Shown here one piece after another: positions 42,274 through 51,233 of a DNA stretch of 64,000 nt. Position 1 is the stretch's first letter; the number at the start of each line of letters is the position of its first letter. A model generated the notes under the pieces. That model saw nothing but the letters and a program-made list of their open reading frames with translations, was not told the DNA's origin and searched no databases. Source of the stretch: Pseudomonadota bacterium (GTDB lineage: Bacteria; Pseudomonadota; Alphaproteobacteria; Acetobacterales; Acetobacteraceae); contig JAJZES010000033.1 of NCBI GenBank assembly GCA_021845985.1, forward strand, positions 88,396 through 152,395, written 5' to 3'. Made by a program: the position numbers and the translations under genes.

Positions 42274-42299
42274 GCTCTATCCGGCTGAGCTACGGGAAC
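42223..42299 (-). tRNA. tRNA-Arg (anticodon CCT)
   Basis: On the minus strand the gene folds cleanly. The 7-bp acceptor GTTCCCG/CGGGAAC is followed by the D arm GCTC...GAGC, the anticodon stem CAGGA/TCCTG with loop TTCCTAA (anticodon CCT, reading AGG), and the T arm GTGGG TTCGAAT CCCGC. The discriminator is G and CCA is encoded. It is the integration target of the 9.5-kb element and stays intact. Confidence 0.96.
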
Positions 42300-42381
42300 G
42301 GCCGGCTTCGACATACCGGGAATCGTCGCTGGCGTCATCCAGCCCTTGACGCATGGCCCGGCCGACCCGACCGTGACCCCT

Positions 42382-43383
42382 ATGACCGACCCGCTCGCGC
42401 TGCATCGCAGTCTGCTCACCCTCGATACCCATATCGACATCCCCTGGCCGGATGGTCCGGCCTTCACCGCCGAGACGACGCGCCGCGTCGATCTGCCGAA
42501 GATGCGGCGCGGCCATCTCGCCGCCGGCTGCTTTGCCGCCTACATCCCGCAAGGCCGGCGCACCCAGGACGGGCATCAGGCCGCGTGCGAGCGGGCGCTG
42601 GCCATGCTGCAGGCGATCAACGCCATGGCCGGCGCCGGCGCCCGGCTCTGCCGCAGCGCCGAGGAGATCGAGCGGGCGCATGGCGACGCCGTCGTCGCCG
42701 TCGTCCCGGCGGTCGAGAACGGCTATGCGGTCGGCACCGATCCGGCCCGGCTGCAGCGCTTCGCGGCACTCGGCGCCCGCTATCTGACGCTGACCCATAA
42801 CGGCCACAACGCGCTCGCCGACTCGGCCATTCCGCGCGCCGATCTCGGCGACGCGGCCGAGGAGCATGGCGGCCTGTCGGCGCTCGGGCGGCAGGCGATC
42901 GCCGAGCTGAACCGGCTCGGCATGCTCGCCGATGTGTCGCATGTCTCGCGTCAGACCATGCTCGATACCGCCGCCGCCTCGCGCAGTCCGATCGTTGCCA
43001 CCCATTCCTGCGTGCGCGCGCTGTGCGACCATCCGCGCAACCTCGATGACGGCCAGCTCGATGTGTTGCGCGATGTCGGCGGCGTCGTGCAGATTACCGC
43101 GGTGCCGCAGTTCCTGCGCCCGTCCGGCAAGGCCGAGGCGGTGACGCCGGGCGATTTCGCCGACCATGTCGATTATGCGGTGCGCCGCATCGGCATCGCC
43201 CATGTCGGCATCTCGTCGGATTTCGACGGCGGCGGCGGCTTCAACGGCTGGCGCGATGCCGCCGACAGCCCAGCGATCACCGCCGAGCTGCTGCGCCGCG
43301 GCTATGGCGCCGACGAGCTGGCGGCGCTCTGGGGCGGCAACTTCCTGCGCGTGCTGCGGCGTGCCGAGCGGCTGGCGCAATAG
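42382..43383 (+). CDS. Renal-dipeptidase-type membrane/cytosolic dipeptidase (peptidase M19)
   Basis: A 333-residue zinc dipeptidase. Metal ligands are visible in TLDTHIDIPWPDG (His-x-Asp near residue 15), the bridging Glu in VPAVENGYAVG near 112, and histidines in DVSHVSRQTM near 184 and ATHSCVRALCDHPRN near 206. DHVDYAVRRIGIAHVGISSD then FDGGGG near 265 is also typical. It hydrolyses dipeptides (often with D-residues) and leads a block ending in a dipeptide-type ABC importer. ATG 42382 gives the family N-terminus. Confidence 0.88.
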   Translation: MTDPLALHRSLLTLDTHIDIPWPDGPAFTAETTRRVDLPKMRRGHLAAGCFAAYIPQGRRTQDGHQAACERALAMLQAINAMAGAGARLCRSAEEIERAHGDAVVAVVPAVENGYAVGTDPARLQRFAALGARYLTLTHNGHNALADSAIPRADLGDAAEEHGGLSALGRQAIAELNRLGMLADVSHVSRQTMLDTAAASRSPIVATHSCVRALCDHPRNLDDGQLDVLRDVGGVVQITAVPQFLRPSGKAEAVTPGDFADHVDYAVRRIGIAHVGISSDFDGGGGFNGWRDAADSPAITAELLRRGYGADELAALWGGNFLRVLRRAERLAQ

Positions 43384-43386
43384 CCG

Positions 43387-44238
43387 ATGGCGGAGACGGG
43401 TATGCGCGGACTGATGCTGGCGGACGGGCGCAGGGTGCCGGTGCTCGGGCAGGGCACATGGCACATGGGCGAGGCGCGCGAGCAGCGCGCGGCGGAGGTG
43501 GCGGCGCTGCGTCATGGCCTCGATCTCGGCATGACCTTGATCGACACCGCCGAGATGTATGGCGACGGCGGTGGCGAGGCGGTGGTGGCCGAGGCGATTG
43601 CCGGGCGGCGGGACGAGGTGTTCGTGGTCAGCAAGGCCTATCCGCAGAATGCCGGGCGCCAGTCGCTGCCGCAGGCCTGCGCGGGCAGCCTGCGGCGCCT
43701 GCGCATCGAGCGGATCGACCTCTATCTGCTGCACTGGCGCGGCAGCATTCCGCTCGGCGAGAGCGTGGCGGCGTTCGAGGCGCTGCGCGCGGCCGGCAAG
43801 ATCGGCGCCTGGGGCGTCTCCAATTTCGACGCGGCCGACATGGCCGAACTCACCGGCCTGCCTGGCGGCGCTGCCTGCGCCACCAATCAGGTGCTCTACA
43901 ACCCGCAGGCGCGCGGCATCGAGTTCGACCTGCTGGCATGGGCGGCGGCACGCTCGATGCCGCTGATGGCCTATTCGCCGGTCGGCCAGGGCGGGCGGCT
44001 GCTGCGCGCGCCGGCGCTGCGCCGCGTCGCCGACCGGCGTGGCGCCACCCCGGCGCAGGTCGCCCTGGCCTGGGCGGTGCGGCATGCCGGGGTCATCGCC
44101 ATCCCCAAGGCGACGACGCCCGCCCATGTGCAGGAAAACGCCGCCGCCGCTGCGCTGACGCTCGACGCCGCCGATCTCGCCGAGATCGACGCCGCGTTTC
44201 CGCCGCCGCAGCGCAAACAGCCGCTGGCAATTCTGTAG
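43387..44238 (+). CDS. Aldo/keto reductase
   Basis: A 283-residue NADPH-dependent reductase of the DkgA/YeaE-like group. The catalytic tetrad is readable: Asp in LIDTAEMYGDGG (near residue 52), the Tyr of MYG just after, Lys in VVSKAYPQN near 82, and His in YLLHWRGS near 114. The coenzyme-binding end IPKATTPAHVQENAAAAALT lies near 240. The physiological substrate is unknown. It starts 3 bases after the dipeptidase stop, so the two are probably co-transcribed. Confidence 0.9.
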   Translation: MAETGMRGLMLADGRRVPVLGQGTWHMGEAREQRAAEVAALRHGLDLGMTLIDTAEMYGDGGGEAVVAEAIAGRRDEVFVVSKAYPQNAGRQSLPQACAGSLRRLRIERIDLYLLHWRGSIPLGESVAAFEALRAAGKIGAWGVSNFDAADMAELTGLPGGAACATNQVLYNPQARGIEFDLLAWAAARSMPLMAYSPVGQGGRLLRAPALRRVADRRGATPAQVALAWAVRHAGVIAIPKATTPAHVQENAAAAALTLDAADLAEIDAAFPPPQRKQPLAIL

Positions 44239-44339
44239 CCATCCGCCGATCGTCTCTTGACGGCATACAAGCATCGCCGTGATGTTGGCGAGCAATGCCG
44301 CGGGCGCAACGCAGCGGCGCAACAGACAAGAGGCTGTGC

Positions 44340-46001
44340 ATGTCGGATGAACGCAAAATGCCGCAATTGAACAAGCTGCAGACTGATCTTGCCGACGGCA
44401 GGCTCGGCCGGCGCGATTTCGTCCGCTTTGCCACGTTGCTCGGGCTCGGCGCGCCGGCGGCGATGAAACTGGCCGGGCTGAGCCCGCTCGCCACGCCGGC
44501 GGCGGCGGCGACGATGCCGAGCGGCGGCACCCTTCGTGTCGGCACGCGGGTCAAGGACCTGAAGACGCCGCATACCTATTCCTGGGGCGGCTATGACAGC
44601 AACGTGTCGCGCCAAGTGGTCGAATACCTGACGTTTACCGACGCCGAGAACATCACCCACCCCTATCTGCTGGAGGCGTGGTCGGTCAGCCCGGACCTCA
44701 AGACCTGGACGCTGAATGTCCGCAAGGGCGTGAAGTGGCGCAACGGCGAGGATTTCACCGCCGACGACGTGGTCTGGAACCTCAAGCAGCTCACCGATCC
44801 GGCGGTCGGCTCGTCCTTCGTCGGGCTGGTCAAGGGCTACCTGCTGAAGGACACCAAGGGCGCCGACGGCAAGCCGAGCACCGAATTGTGGGACGCCAAC
44901 GCGATCGAGAAGGTTGACAGCCACACGGTGCGGCTGAACTGCAAAGTGCCGCAGGTGTCGGTGCCCGAGCATCTGTTCCACTATCCGGCGGCGATGCTGT
45001 ATCCGGGCGAAAAGGGCGTGTTCCAGCCGGGATCGCAGGGCACCGGCCCGTTCGAGCTGATCACCGCCGACACCGGCAAGCTGGCGGTGGTGCGCAAGGT
45101 GAAGTCGTACTGGGGTGATGCCGCGCATCTCGACGCCATCGAGTTCGTCGATACCGGCGATGACCCGTCGGCGGCGATCGCGGCGCTGGCCTCGCAGCAG
45201 TTGCACGGGCTGATCTTCGCCGATCCGGTGCAGTACGACGCGCTGAAGGCGATGCCGCATCTGGAACTCTATCAGGTGAAATGCGCCGAGACGATCGTGC
45301 TGCGCATGAAATCCGACGAGAAGCCGTTCAACGACCCGCGCGTGCGCCGCGCGATGAAGCTGGCGCTGAACGCGCCGCCGATCGTCGAAGTGGCGCTGCG
45401 CGGCATCGGCATGCCGGGCGACAACACGCAATGCTCGCCGGCACAGCCGGACAGCAAGCCGATCACGCCGATGGGTTTCCACCCGGACGAGGCGAAGAAG
45501 CTGCTGACCGAGGCCGGCTACCCGAACGGTCTGGAAACCACGCTGTATGTGCCGAACGATCTGCCCTGGGGCGTCGCTCAGGCGCAGGCCGCGGTGGAGC
45601 AGTGGAAGCAGGCTGGCATCACCGTCAAGCTCAACGTGATGCCGGGCGCGCAATATTGGGACGTGTGGACGAAAGTGCCGTTCGGCTCGACCATCTGGTA
45701 CCATCGCCCGCTGGCGATGATGGTGATCGGCCTCGCCTACCGGACCGGCGTGCCGTGGAACGAAAGCAGCTACTCCAACCCGAAGCTGGACGAGTTGCTG
45801 AGTCTGGCCGAAGGCACGCTCGATCTGGACAAGCGCCGCGATCTGATGGGGCAGATCGAGGAGATCATGCACGAGGACGGCCCGATCGCGCAGCCGCTGT
45901 GGCGCAACAACTTCACCTTCTACGACAAGAAGGTGCTCGGGGCGAGCATCCACCCGTCCAACTATTTCTTCGGCAACACCCTGGCGCTGCGGGCGTCGTA
46001 G
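44340..46001 (+). CDS. ABC transporter substrate-binding protein, peptide/nickel (family 5)
   Basis: A 553-residue periplasmic binding protein. The twin-arginine leader has [20 protein letters not shown] with cleavage near PAAAATM. The mature protein shows the SBP_bac_5 signature [38 protein letters not shown], near residue 115. It delivers peptides or similar solutes to the permease encoded downstream. A hairpin in the 128-base gap to the permease genes may reduce read-through, giving excess binding protein. ATG 44340 follows an AAGAGG site. Confidence 0.9.
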   Translation: MSDERKMPQLNKLQTDLADGRLGRRDFVRFATLLGLGAPAAMKLAGLSPLATPAAAATMPSGGTLRVGTRVKDLKTPHTYSWGGYDSNVSRQVVEYLTFTDAENITHPYLLEAWSVSPDLKTWTLNVRKGVKWRNGEDFTADDVVWNLKQLTDPAVGSSFVGLVKGYLLKDTKGADGKPSTELWDANAIEKVDSHTVRLNCKVPQVSVPEHLFHYPAAMLYPGEKGVFQPGSQGTGPFELITADTGKLAVVRKVKSYWGDAAHLDAIEFVDTGDDPSAAIAALASQQLHGLIFADPVQYDALKAMPHLELYQVKCAETIVLRMKSDEKPFNDPRVRRAMKLALNAPPIVEVALRGIGMPGDNTQCSPAQPDSKPITPMGFHPDEAKKLLTEAGYPNGLETTLYVPNDLPWGVAQAQAAVEQWKQAGITVKLNVMPGAQYWDVWTKVPFGSTIWYHRPLAMMVIGLAYRTGVPWNESSYSNPKLDELLSLAEGTLDLDKRRDLMGQIEEIMHEDGPIAQPLWRNNFTFYDKKVLGASIHPSNYFFGNTLALRAS

Positions 46002-46008
46002 CAGCTTG

Positions 46009-46048
46009 CGCGCCCACAAGCTGCCGCGTGCGGCGGCGGGTGGGCGCG
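46009..46048 (+). terminator. Hairpin between binding-protein and permease genes
   Basis: CGCGCCCAC (46009-46017) pairs perfectly with GTGGGCGCG (46040-46048), followed by TTT. A competing stem CAGCTT/AAGCTG (46002-46007 with 46018-46023) encloses the first arm, so the two folds exclude each other. A partial terminator or attenuator that sets expression of the permease genes is a reasonable inference. Confidence 0.45.
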
Positions 46049-46129
46049 TTTCCCTGTGGCTTAAAGTCTGGCCGTGAAAGTTGAAGCTGCGATGCTGCCG
46101 TTGTCCGCTCCGCCGGCGCCGCGCCGGGC

Positions 46130-47140
46130 ATGACGCGCTACATCCTCCGCCGCGCACTGGAGATGCTGGCGACCCTGCTGGTCGCCTCGTTTCTGGTGTT
46201 CCTGGTGACCGAGTTCTCGCCCGGCAACGTCGCGCGCAAGACGCTCGGCGCCTTCGCGCTGCAGGAGCAGGTCGATCTGCTGTATCGCAAGCTGCATCTC
46301 AACGATCCGCTGATGGAGCGATACGTGCGCTGGGTCGGCGTGCTGACCGGGGTGGAGGCCGACCCGCTGCAGGACCCGGCACTCGGTCTCGACTTCAAGG
46401 ATCCGCGCGGCGACCGGTATTTCGGCAATTTCGGCTATTCGACGCTGTACAAGGCGCCGGTCAACGACGTGCTGTGGGACCGGCTCGGCAATACCGCGCT
46501 GCTCGCCGGCCTCGCCTTTGCGGTGATCGTGCCGGTGTCGCTCGGGCTTGGCGTGCTCGCCGGCATGCGCGCTGGCAGCCCGCTGGATCGCGGGCTTTCG
46601 ACGGTTTCCATCGTCATGACCTCGATCCCCGAGTTTGCCCTCGGCGTGCTGCTGGTCGCGGTGTTCGTCGTCTGGCTCGGCGTGCTGCCGGGCACCAGCC
46701 CGCTCGATACGCATTCCGGCTGGTCGATCGCGGCGCAACTGGTACTGCCGGTGGCGGTGCTGGCGATCTATGACGCCGGCTATGTCGCGCGCATGGTGCG
46801 CACCTCGATGGCCGAGGTGATGGCCAAACCCTATGTCCGCACCGCGGTCCTCAAGGGCCTGCCGCGGCGGCAGGTGATTTTGCGGCATGCGCTGCGCAAT
46901 GCGATGATCGCGCCGTTCACCGTCATCCTGCTGCAGGTCAACTGGTTGATCGGTGGCGTCGTCGTCACCGAACTGGTGTTTGCCTATCCCGGCTTCGGCC
47001 GCATGCTGCTCGATGCCTCGCTGTTCGGCGATGTCAGCCTGATCGAGGCGGCGACGCTGGTGGCGTTGTTCGTCGCCACCATGACGCAGTTGCTGAGTGA
47101 CATCGGCTACCGGCTGCTCGACCCGCAGGCGCGCCGCTGA
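46130..47140 (+). CDS. ABC transporter permease, DppB-like
   Basis: A 336-residue permease with six membrane helices. The N-terminus RYILRRALEMLATLLVASFL is typical of DppB/OppB. RTSMAEVMAKPYVRTAVLKG then LPRRQVILRHALRNAMIAPF near residue 225 is the EAA loop that contacts the ATPases. It has a larger extracellular insertion (about residues 60-110) than E. coli DppB. It overlaps the next permease by one base. Confidence 0.92.
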   Translation: MTRYILRRALEMLATLLVASFLVFLVTEFSPGNVARKTLGAFALQEQVDLLYRKLHLNDPLMERYVRWVGVLTGVEADPLQDPALGLDFKDPRGDRYFGNFGYSTLYKAPVNDVLWDRLGNTALLAGLAFAVIVPVSLGLGVLAGMRAGSPLDRGLSTVSIVMTSIPEFALGVLLVAVFVVWLGVLPGTSPLDTHSGWSIAAQLVLPVAVLAIYDAGYVARMVRTSMAEVMAKPYVRTAVLKGLPRRQVILRHALRNAMIAPFTVILLQVNWLIGGVVVTELVFAYPGFGRMLLDASLFGDVSLIEAATLVALFVATMTQLLSDIGYRLLDPQARR

Positions 47141-48018
47141 TGTCGGTCACCGCGAGCGATCCGGTCAGCCTGAGCGAAACCGCCGGCCGGCCGACGCCCG
47201 GCCTGCTGCGCCGGCTGCCGTCCTCGCCGGTGGCGGTGGTCGGTCTGGCGCTGGTGCTGTTCTGGGCGCTGGTGGCGCTGGTCGCGCCGTTGCTTCCGCT
47301 GCAGCCGCCGAATGCGCAGGACTACATGGCGATGGCCCATCCGGGCAGCACCGCCAAACACTGGCTCGGCGTCGATCCGCTGGGCCGCGACCTGCTGTCG
47401 CGCATCGTCTGGGGCGCGCGCACCGTTCTGGCGGTGGCGCCGCTGGCCGTCGTCGCCGCCTATACGGTGGGCGCCACGATGGGGCTGCTGTCGGGCTATT
47501 ACCGCGGCTGGGTCGATGCGGTGATCAGCCGGGCCGGCGATGTCATCCTGTCGTTCCCGATCGTTATTCTCTACGTCATCCTGATCGCCAATATCGGCCC
47601 TTCGGCGCTGAACATCGTCGTCGCCGTGGTGGTCGCCTCGGCCCCCGGCATTTCGCGCATCGTGCGCGGGCTGGTGATGTCGCTGATGCACCAGGAATTC
47701 GTCGCCGCCGCCTATCTGCGGCGGGAAAGCGACGTGTTCGTCATGCTGGTCGAATTGCTGCCGAACTGCCGGGCGCCGCTGATCACCGATTTCTGCCTGC
47801 GGCTCGGCTACACCATCATCACCATCGGCACGCTCGGCTTTCTCGGCCTCGGCCTGCCGCCGCCGAACCCCGACTGGGGCGGCATGGTCAAGCAGGCGAC
47901 GTCGATGATCACGGTGTTTCCGCACATGGCGCTGTATCCGACGATCGCGCTGGTCAGCCTGATTCTCGGCTTCAACCTGCTCGCCGACGGCCTCACCGAA
48001 CTCTCGCAGGCGGATTGA
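47140..48018 (+). CDS. ABC transporter permease, DppC-like
   Basis: A 292-residue permease with six helices. HPGSTAKHWLGVDPLGRDLL then SRIVWGARTVLAVAPLAVVA is the DppC/OppC signature following the first helix. The EAA loop is RGLVMSLMHQEFVAAAYLRR near residue 175, and FLGLGLPPPNPDWGGMVKQA near 235 is typical. TGATG overlap with dppB supports tight coupling. Confidence 0.92.
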   Translation: MSVTASDPVSLSETAGRPTPGLLRRLPSSPVAVVGLALVLFWALVALVAPLLPLQPPNAQDYMAMAHPGSTAKHWLGVDPLGRDLLSRIVWGARTVLAVAPLAVVAAYTVGATMGLLSGYYRGWVDAVISRAGDVILSFPIVILYVILIANIGPSALNIVVAVVVASAPGISRIVRGLVMSLMHQEFVAAAYLRRESDVFVMLVELLPNCRAPLITDFCLRLGYTIITIGTLGFLGLGLPPPNPDWGGMVKQATSMITVFPHMALYPTIALVSLILGFNLLADGLTELSQAD

Positions 48019-48022
48019 TCGC

Positions 48023-50050
48023 GTGGCGCTGCTCTCCATCCGCGACCTGCGGGTCGAATACACCACGGTCCGCGGCACCGTCGCCGCCATCCCGGAGTTT
48101 TCCCTCGACATCGACGCCGGCGAGAGTTTTGGCCTCGTCGGCGAGTCCGGCTGCGGCAAATCGACGCTGATCATGGCGATCATGGGCTACATGGGCCGCA
48201 ACGGCGCGGTGACGCGCGGGCAGATCCTGTTTGAGGGACAGGATATTGCCCGCCTCGGCGCCGAGCCGCTGCGCCGCATCCGCGGCTCGCGCATCGCCAT
48301 CGTCTATCAGGAGCCGGGCACCGCGCTGAACCCGTCGATGACGGTCGGCCGGCAATTGATGGAAGTGCCGCTCGCCCATGATGCGAAAATCGGCCGCGGC
48401 GCGGCGCGCGACTGCGCGGCGCAGGCGTTGGCGGACGTGCATCTGCCCGACCCGGCCAGCGTCATGCGCCGCTACCCGCATCAATTGTCGGGCGGGCAGA
48501 AACAGCGCGTGGTGATCGCCATGGCGCTGCTCGCCAACCCGGCGCTGCTGCTGCTCGACGAGCCGACCACCGGCCTCGATGTCACGGTCGAGGCGGCGGT
48601 GCTCGATCTGCTCAACGAGTTGCGCGAGAAATACGCCACCGCGCTGCTCTACATCTCGCACAACCTCGGCGTCATCGCCCAGGTCTGCGAGCGCATCGGC
48701 GTGATGTATGCCGGCAAGATGGTCGAGCAGGCACCGGCGGCGGCGCTGTTCCGCAATCCGCGCCATCCCTATACGCGCGGGCTGCTCGCCTCGCTGCCGC
48801 GGCCCGGCGCCGACAAGCGCAGCGCCCCGCTGGTGCCGATCCCCGGCGTGGTGCCGGCCGCCGGCCGGGCGCCGCCGAGCTGCGGCTTCTTGACCCGCTG
48901 CCCGCATGCGCTGGCCGGGGTCTGCGACGCCGGCGAGATCAGCCTGCTGCCGGCGGCGCCGGAGCACACGGTGCGCTGTGCCCGCTGGGCGGAGCTGCCG
49001 CCGGTGCGGTCGCCGATGGCGGGCGCGCGCGCCAACCTGCCGGCCAGCGATGACGCGCCGGTGGTGCAGGCGCTCGACCTCAGCCGCGCCTTTCCGGTCG
49101 GGCGGCGGATGCTGCTGGCCAATGACCGGCTGGAGATCACCGCGCAGCGCGGCCATGTGCTGGCCATCGTCGGCGAGTCCGGCTCCGGCAAATCGACCTT
49201 CGCCAAGGTGCTGGCGGGGCTGGACGCGGCGACCTCGGGCAGCCTCGTCGTGCTCGGGCAGGAGGTCGCCGGCCGGCCGGTGCGCCGGCGCGATGCCAAG
49301 CTGGTGGCGGCGGTGCAGATGGTGTTCCAGCAGCCGGATGGCACGCTGAACCCGTCGCACCCGGTCGGCTGGCCGCTCGCCCGCGCGCTGCGCAAATTCG
49401 GCATCGCCCGCGGGGGGGATGTCGAGGCGCGGGTCACCGCATTGCTGGAGATGGTGCGCCTGCCGCCCTCGCTGCGCCACGCCCTGCCGCGGCAATTGTC
49501 GGGAGGGCAGAAGCAGCGCATCGCCATCGCCCGGGCGTTCGCCGGCAATCCCCAGATTCTGGTGGCCGACGAGCCGGTCTCGGCGCTCGATGTGTCGGTG
49601 CAGGCGGCGGTGATCAATCTGCTGCTGGCGATCCAGGCCGAGCACCGCACGACGATGGTGTTCATCAGCCACGATCTCGGCCTCGTGCGCTATCTCGCCG
49701 ACGAGGTGGTGGTGATGTATCTCGGTCAGGTGATGGAGGCCGGCTCGGTCGCCGCGCTGTTCGAGCCGCCCTATCATCCGTACACCGAGGCGCTGCTGTC
49801 GGCGGCGCCGGTGCCGGACCCCGAGGTGCGCACCAAGCGTATCCGCCTGGAGGGCGAAATCCCCAGCCCGCTGGCGGTCCCGCCCGGCTGCCGCTTCGCC
49901 ACCCGCTGCCCGCGCCGGATCGGCCGCATCTGCGACGACACGCCGCCGCCGCTGCGCGGGGCGGCGCCGGGACACGTCATCCACTGCCATATTCCGCTCG
50001 ATGACTTGCGCGCGGTGGCGCCGGTGTTCCGCCACGCGCCGGCGGCCTGA
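48023..50050 (+). CDS. Fused dipeptide-type ABC transporter ATPase (DppD-DppF)
   Basis: A 675-residue protein with two complete ATPase domains. The first has Walker A GESGCGKST near residue 38, signature LSGGQKQR near 156 and Walker B LLLLDEPTTGLDV. The second has GESGSGKST near 381, LSGGQKQR near 493 and LVADEPVSALDVSV. Each is followed by the oligopeptide-transporter tail with its Cys-containing motif (CGFLTRCPHA; CRFATRCPRR). Usually these are separate genes; here both motors come from one chain. The start is GTG 48023, 4 bases after dppC. Confidence 0.93.
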   Translation: MALLSIRDLRVEYTTVRGTVAAIPEFSLDIDAGESFGLVGESGCGKSTLIMAIMGYMGRNGAVTRGQILFEGQDIARLGAEPLRRIRGSRIAIVYQEPGTALNPSMTVGRQLMEVPLAHDAKIGRGAARDCAAQALADVHLPDPASVMRRYPHQLSGGQKQRVVIAMALLANPALLLLDEPTTGLDVTVEAAVLDLLNELREKYATALLYISHNLGVIAQVCERIGVMYAGKMVEQAPAAALFRNPRHPYTRGLLASLPRPGADKRSAPLVPIPGVVPAAGRAPPSCGFLTRCPHALAGVCDAGEISLLPAAPEHTVRCARWAELPPVRSPMAGARANLPASDDAPVVQALDLSRAFPVGRRMLLANDRLEITAQRGHVLAIVGESGSGKSTFAKVLAGLDAATSGSLVVLGQEVAGRPVRRRDAKLVAAVQMVFQQPDGTLNPSHPVGWPLARALRKFGIARGGDVEARVTALLEMVRLPPSLRHALPRQLSGGQKQRIAIARAFAGNPQILVADEPVSALDVSVQAAVINLLLAIQAEHRTTMVFISHDLGLVRYLADEVVVMYLGQVMEAGSVAALFEPPYHPYTEALLSAAPVPDPEVRTKRIRLEGEIPSPLAVPPGCRFATRCPRRIGRICDDTPPPLRGAAPGHVIHCHIPLDDLRAVAPVFRHAPAA

Positions 50051-50069
50051 AGCCGGCGGCCTGAGGCGC

Positions 50070-51227
50070 CTATCCGGCGCCGCGCAGCGTCAGCAGGTCG
50101 AGCGCCAGGGCGGCGACGAAGGCGGCGGCGCCGATGGCGAACAGCGGCGTATAGCCGCCGGTGGCGTGAAACACCGCCGACAGCGCCTGCGCCCCGCCCG
50201 CCTGACCGACCGCCCAGGCGACCGTCGCCCCGCTCCAGGCCGCCTGCGCCGCCGCACCGCCCGGCTTGAGCATCAGCTGCAGCCGGCCGAGCACCAGCGG
50301 CACCACCCCCGGCGTGAACGCCCCCGCCGCCGCCGCCGAGGCGAGCAGGACCGGCATCGTCTGGCTCAGCGCCGGCGCCGCCACCGTCACCGCCTCGGCC
50401 ACCAGCACGAGGCGCAAGGCGGCGCGAAAGCCGATCCGGTCGGCCAGCGCGCCGGCCGCGGCCGGGCCGAGCATGGCGCCGATGCCGAACGCGACCCAGC
50501 ATGCCGCCCCGGCCGCCATGCCGCGGCCGAGGCCGCGGGCAACGAAATCGACCAGAAAAATCATGTGCGGCACGAGGCCGAGCGCATTCAGCCCATAAAC
50601 GGCGATCAGCGCCAGCACCGCGCCGGGCAGCCGCGCCCCCGCCGCCGCGGCGGCGGGGGCTGCGGTCGGCCAGCCCTGCCAGGACAGCAGCGTCATCACC
50701 GCGGCGATGCCGCCCAGCCCGAGCCAAGTCGCCGACAGGCCGAGCAGCAGCAGCGGCGGCACCAGCACCCCGGAGGCGGCGATGCCGATGCCGACGCCGG
50801 TGAAGATGATCCCGCCCGACAGCCCGCGCCGCTCCGGCGCCACCAGCGCCAGCACCGCGGGCGCCGCCAGCACCATGATGACGCCGCCGGCCGCGCCGGC
50901 GATGAAGCGCCACAGGAAGAACCAGGCGAACGCCGCCGGCGCGGCGCAGGCGAAAAACGACAGCGTCGCCGCCAGCATCGCGCCGCGCAGCAGCCGCCGC
51001 AGCGGCAGGCGCCGCGCCAGTGGCCGTGCCCCGAGCGCCCCGGCAAGATAGCCGAGCAGATTGGCGGCACCGAGATACACCGCCTGCGACGGGCCGAACC
51101 ATCCGGCGGCGATCACCGCCGGGATCAGCGGCGAATAGGCGAAGCGGGCCAGGCCGATGCCGACCAGGGTGCCGCTAAGCCCGGCGAAGATCGCCCGCGT
51201 CGCCGCCGGCCGCAGCCGTGCGCGCAT
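50070..51227 (-). CDS. YbfB/YjiJ-family MFS transporter
   Basis: A 385-residue permease with 12 predicted helices. GLSGTLVGIGLARFAYSPLI then PAVIAAGWFGPSQAVYLGAA is the YbfB/YjiJ signature (first two helices). FIAGAAGGVIMVLAAPAVL lies in the middle of the first half. The substrate of this family is not known. Its stop is convergent with the ABC ATPase gene (19-base gap), and it follows the cysNC gene on the minus strand by 6 bases, possibly in one transcript. Confidence 0.82.
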   Translation of the reverse strand: MRARLRPAATRAIFAGLSGTLVGIGLARFAYSPLIPAVIAAGWFGPSQAVYLGAANLLGYLAGALGARPLARRLPLRRLLRGAMLAATLSFFACAAPAAFAWFFLWRFIAGAAGGVIMVLAAPAVLALVAPERRGLSGGIIFTGVGIGIAASGVLVPPLLLLGLSATWLGLGGIAAVMTLLSWQGWPTAAPAAAAAGARLPGAVLALIAVYGLNALGLVPHMIFLVDFVARGLGRGMAAGAACWVAFGIGAMLGPAAAGALADRIGFRAALRLVLVAEAVTVAAPALSQTMPVLLASAAAAGAFTPGVVPLVLGRLQLMLKPGGAAAQAAWSGATVAWAVGQAGGAQALSAVFHATGGYTPLFAIGAAAFVAALALDLLTLRGAG

Positions 51228-51233
51228 CTGTGG

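Noticed and set aside
44239..44339. Possible sigma54 promoter upstream of the ABC binding-protein gene
   Set aside because: I looked for the GG-N10-GC pattern of -24/-12 promoters here and upstream of the ntr operon and found no convincing match.
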